DNA from: Lucinisca nassula
Lineage: Eukaryota; Mollusca; Bivalvia; Lucinida; Lucinidae
DNA: 64,000 nt
NCBI GenBank assembly: GCA_963580285.1
Contig: OY757026.1
Location: 84,418,651-84,482,650, forward strand
Direction of reading: 5' to 3'
Shown here: piece after piece, positions 63,417 through 64,000 of the stretch
Layout: every line of letters starts with the position of its first letter
Position numbering within the stretch: position 1 is the stretch's first letter
The notes under the pieces: model-generated
Databases searched by the model: none
What the model saw: only the letters and a program-made list of their open reading frames with translations
What the model was told of the DNA's origin: nothing
Made by a program: the position numbers and the translations under genes

Positions 63417-63803
63417 TTGCATGCTGCTAGTACACCTCAGTGCCTCGAAGAGTGCAAAATTTCATACTGCTACAACACGTATCTTGCGAGTTATAAGCCT
63501 TTGAAATTCGAGGAAACTAAATTTTGTGCCTATTTCTCGGGAAGACGAAATGAGTTGAAAAGGTGCAGTATGCCGCTTTCAAAAGGCATTGATGTCGCCT
63601 GCCATCGTGCAAAAACTCGCGAACACTGGGGCACTAGAAAGTGCCGAAATAAAGGGCTCATTTTTACATTGAGGTCTACAGGAAAACCGAATAAAACGCC
63701 GCGGCGCGGCCTAGAGGGCGATAACAATAGCGGGTTTTTCAACGTTAGTCCTTCTCAATATAATACACCCTCGGGGCAAATTACAGATCGCTGCGTTCAA
63801 TAG
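63417..63803 (+). other. Recurrent 128-codon open frame of the satellite (probably not a gene)
   Basis: This is the longest frame of the monomer, repeated in most units of both families, sometimes broken by frameshifts or lost starts. The product would be basic and Cys/Tyr-rich (MHAASTPQCLEE, CHRAKTREHWGTRKC and CRNKGLIF stretches). It has no signal peptide and no domain I recognise. It overlaps an 81-codon frame starting upstream in another phase, whose ATG is changed to AGG throughout family B. Differences between families include many amino-acid changes (STGIYVSCHR to SKGIDVACHR, EHRGTRKC to EHWGTRKC). I see no promoter, polyadenylation signal or codon-level constraint, so I do not call it a gene. 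Confidence 0.6.
63630..63645. repeat. Short hairpin GGCACT-AGAA-AGTGCC, example copy
   Basis: This is a perfect 6-bp stem with a 4-nt loop, present in most monomers of both families (for example GGCACTTTCTAGTGCC on the opposite strand in the left arm). It is not followed by a T-run, so it does not look like a terminator. Its function is unknown. Confidence 0.75.
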
Positions 63804-64000
63804 AGGCCGAGAAAAGTGGCTTAGAAAATTGGATTGAGGTTACCTGTGGTGGATGCTAAATTCTCATTTTGGTCACTTTAACGTAGACGCATGAAAACGG
63901 TGCCAAAACGTGCCCATGCGTGCAAAACAACCTTGGGTAAAATGGGAGTTGTTTCTGTCAAATAGTTTCAGAGATATAAGGGCCCAAACTTACGGTACTT

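Larger units (their letters stand above)
44086..64000 (+). repeat. 802-bp satellite array, family B, plus strand
   Basis: This is a distinct, more homogeneous subfamily of the same satellite. Anchors occur about every 802 bp (44496, 45298, 46100, 46902, 47704, then on to 61655, 62457 and 63259), broken only by the SINE near 57.0-57.35 kb. Diagnostic differences from family A are AACCTGGGGTAAAATGGG instead of AACATGGTTTAAAATGGG, TTTGATTGAGGTTACC instead of TTTGTTTGTTGTTACC, and AGGACACTTGGG instead of ATGACACTTGGG. The last change removes the start codon of the 81-codon frame in essentially the whole subfamily. In the second half (52.5-64 kb) two monomer types alternate, giving a roughly 1,604-bp dimeric repeat, and a longer block repeats at seven monomers. 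The array runs off the right edge. No gene is recognisable. Confidence 0.96.
61030..64000 (+). repeat. Seven-monomer higher-order repeat, right copy (no SINE)
   Basis: This is the counterpart of 55.1-58.4 kb. It preserves the empty SINE site near 62,951-62,965 and continues past the window edge. A few private changes (MHSAS variant near 61,017) separate the copies. Confidence 0.82.
63259..64000 (+). repeat. Last (partial) family B monomer, used as reference
   Basis: This reference monomer starts at the AGGACACTTGGG anchor and is cut by the window edge at about 742 bp. Landmarks are an inverted pair AGGCCCTTATAACTCG (63372-63387) and CGAGTTATAAGCCT (63487-63500), a GGCACT-AGAA-AGTGCC hairpin (63630-63645), the GCCGCGGCG motif near 63,700, and the CCTTGGGTAAAATGGG variant of the dyad arm near 63,932. 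The monomer shows no long A-run, splice-like gene structure or pol III B box. Confidence 0.85.

Noticed and set aside
1..64000. A family of many small protein genes (70-128 codons on both strands).
   Set aside because: The frames repeat with the 802-bp satellite period, overlap each other in several phases and on both strands, are broken by frameshifts and deletions in many units, and show no gene signals or recognisable domains.
1..64000. A CRISPR array or bacterial repeat system.
   Set aside because: Repeats are about 802 bp, contiguous and without unique spacers. The SINE and the TRIM show a eukaryotic genome.
1..64000. A hammerhead ribozyme in the monomer, as known in some animal satellites.
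   Set aside because: I looked for the CTGATGA core with a matching GAAA on both strands of the consensus and did not find it. A covariance-model scan would be decisive.
1..64000. rDNA, histone or other tandem gene cluster.
   Set aside because: No rRNA or histone-like sequence is seen in the monomer, and monomer divergence and partial units fit a satellite.

Overview
This window holds no recognisable protein-coding gene. It is almost entirely one long satellite DNA array with a monomer of about 802 bp. About 80 monomers are present, and both window edges fall inside the array. The many short open frames are the same few frames of the monomer repeated in register, together with their shadows on the other strand. 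The host is a eukaryote. I infer an aquatic invertebrate, most plausibly a bivalve mollusc, from a tRNA-headed SINE with a GATA tail, a retroposon ending in a GACGGGGACGTTAAAC-type tail, and a tiny LTR element with a tRNA-like domain in its repeats. The host assignment is inference; the satellite itself is not one I can name.

Layout. (1) 1-27,112: family A monomers on the minus strand, with two short (about 450 bp) monomers near the left edge, an internal 188-bp duplication, a 381-bp TRIM element (7,306-7,686), a recent 6.68-kb tandem duplication (about 11.85-18.53 kb and 18.53-23.58 kb), and a 310-bp retroposon with 13-bp target-site duplications (24,991-25,300). (2) About 27,112: the array inverts, with deletions in the monomers on both sides. 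(3) 27,113-44,085: family A on the plus strand. It includes a 291-bp insert of unknown origin and repeats part of the variant order of the left arm in mirror image. (4) About 44,085-64,000: a more uniform and regular plus-strand subfamily, B, with dimeric and longer higher-order repeats and one SINE insertion (about 57,025-57,346).

Every full monomer carries a 19-bp dyad with a further internal dyad, a 6-bp-stem hairpin, and several copies of a TATAACTCG-like word in both orientations. These structures, the array rearrangements and the tRNA-bearing TRIM are the points of interest. Nothing here supports a functional protein system, an rRNA gene or a CRISPR array. The only tRNA-like sequences are two copies inside the TRIM and a 5'-truncated head in the SINE.
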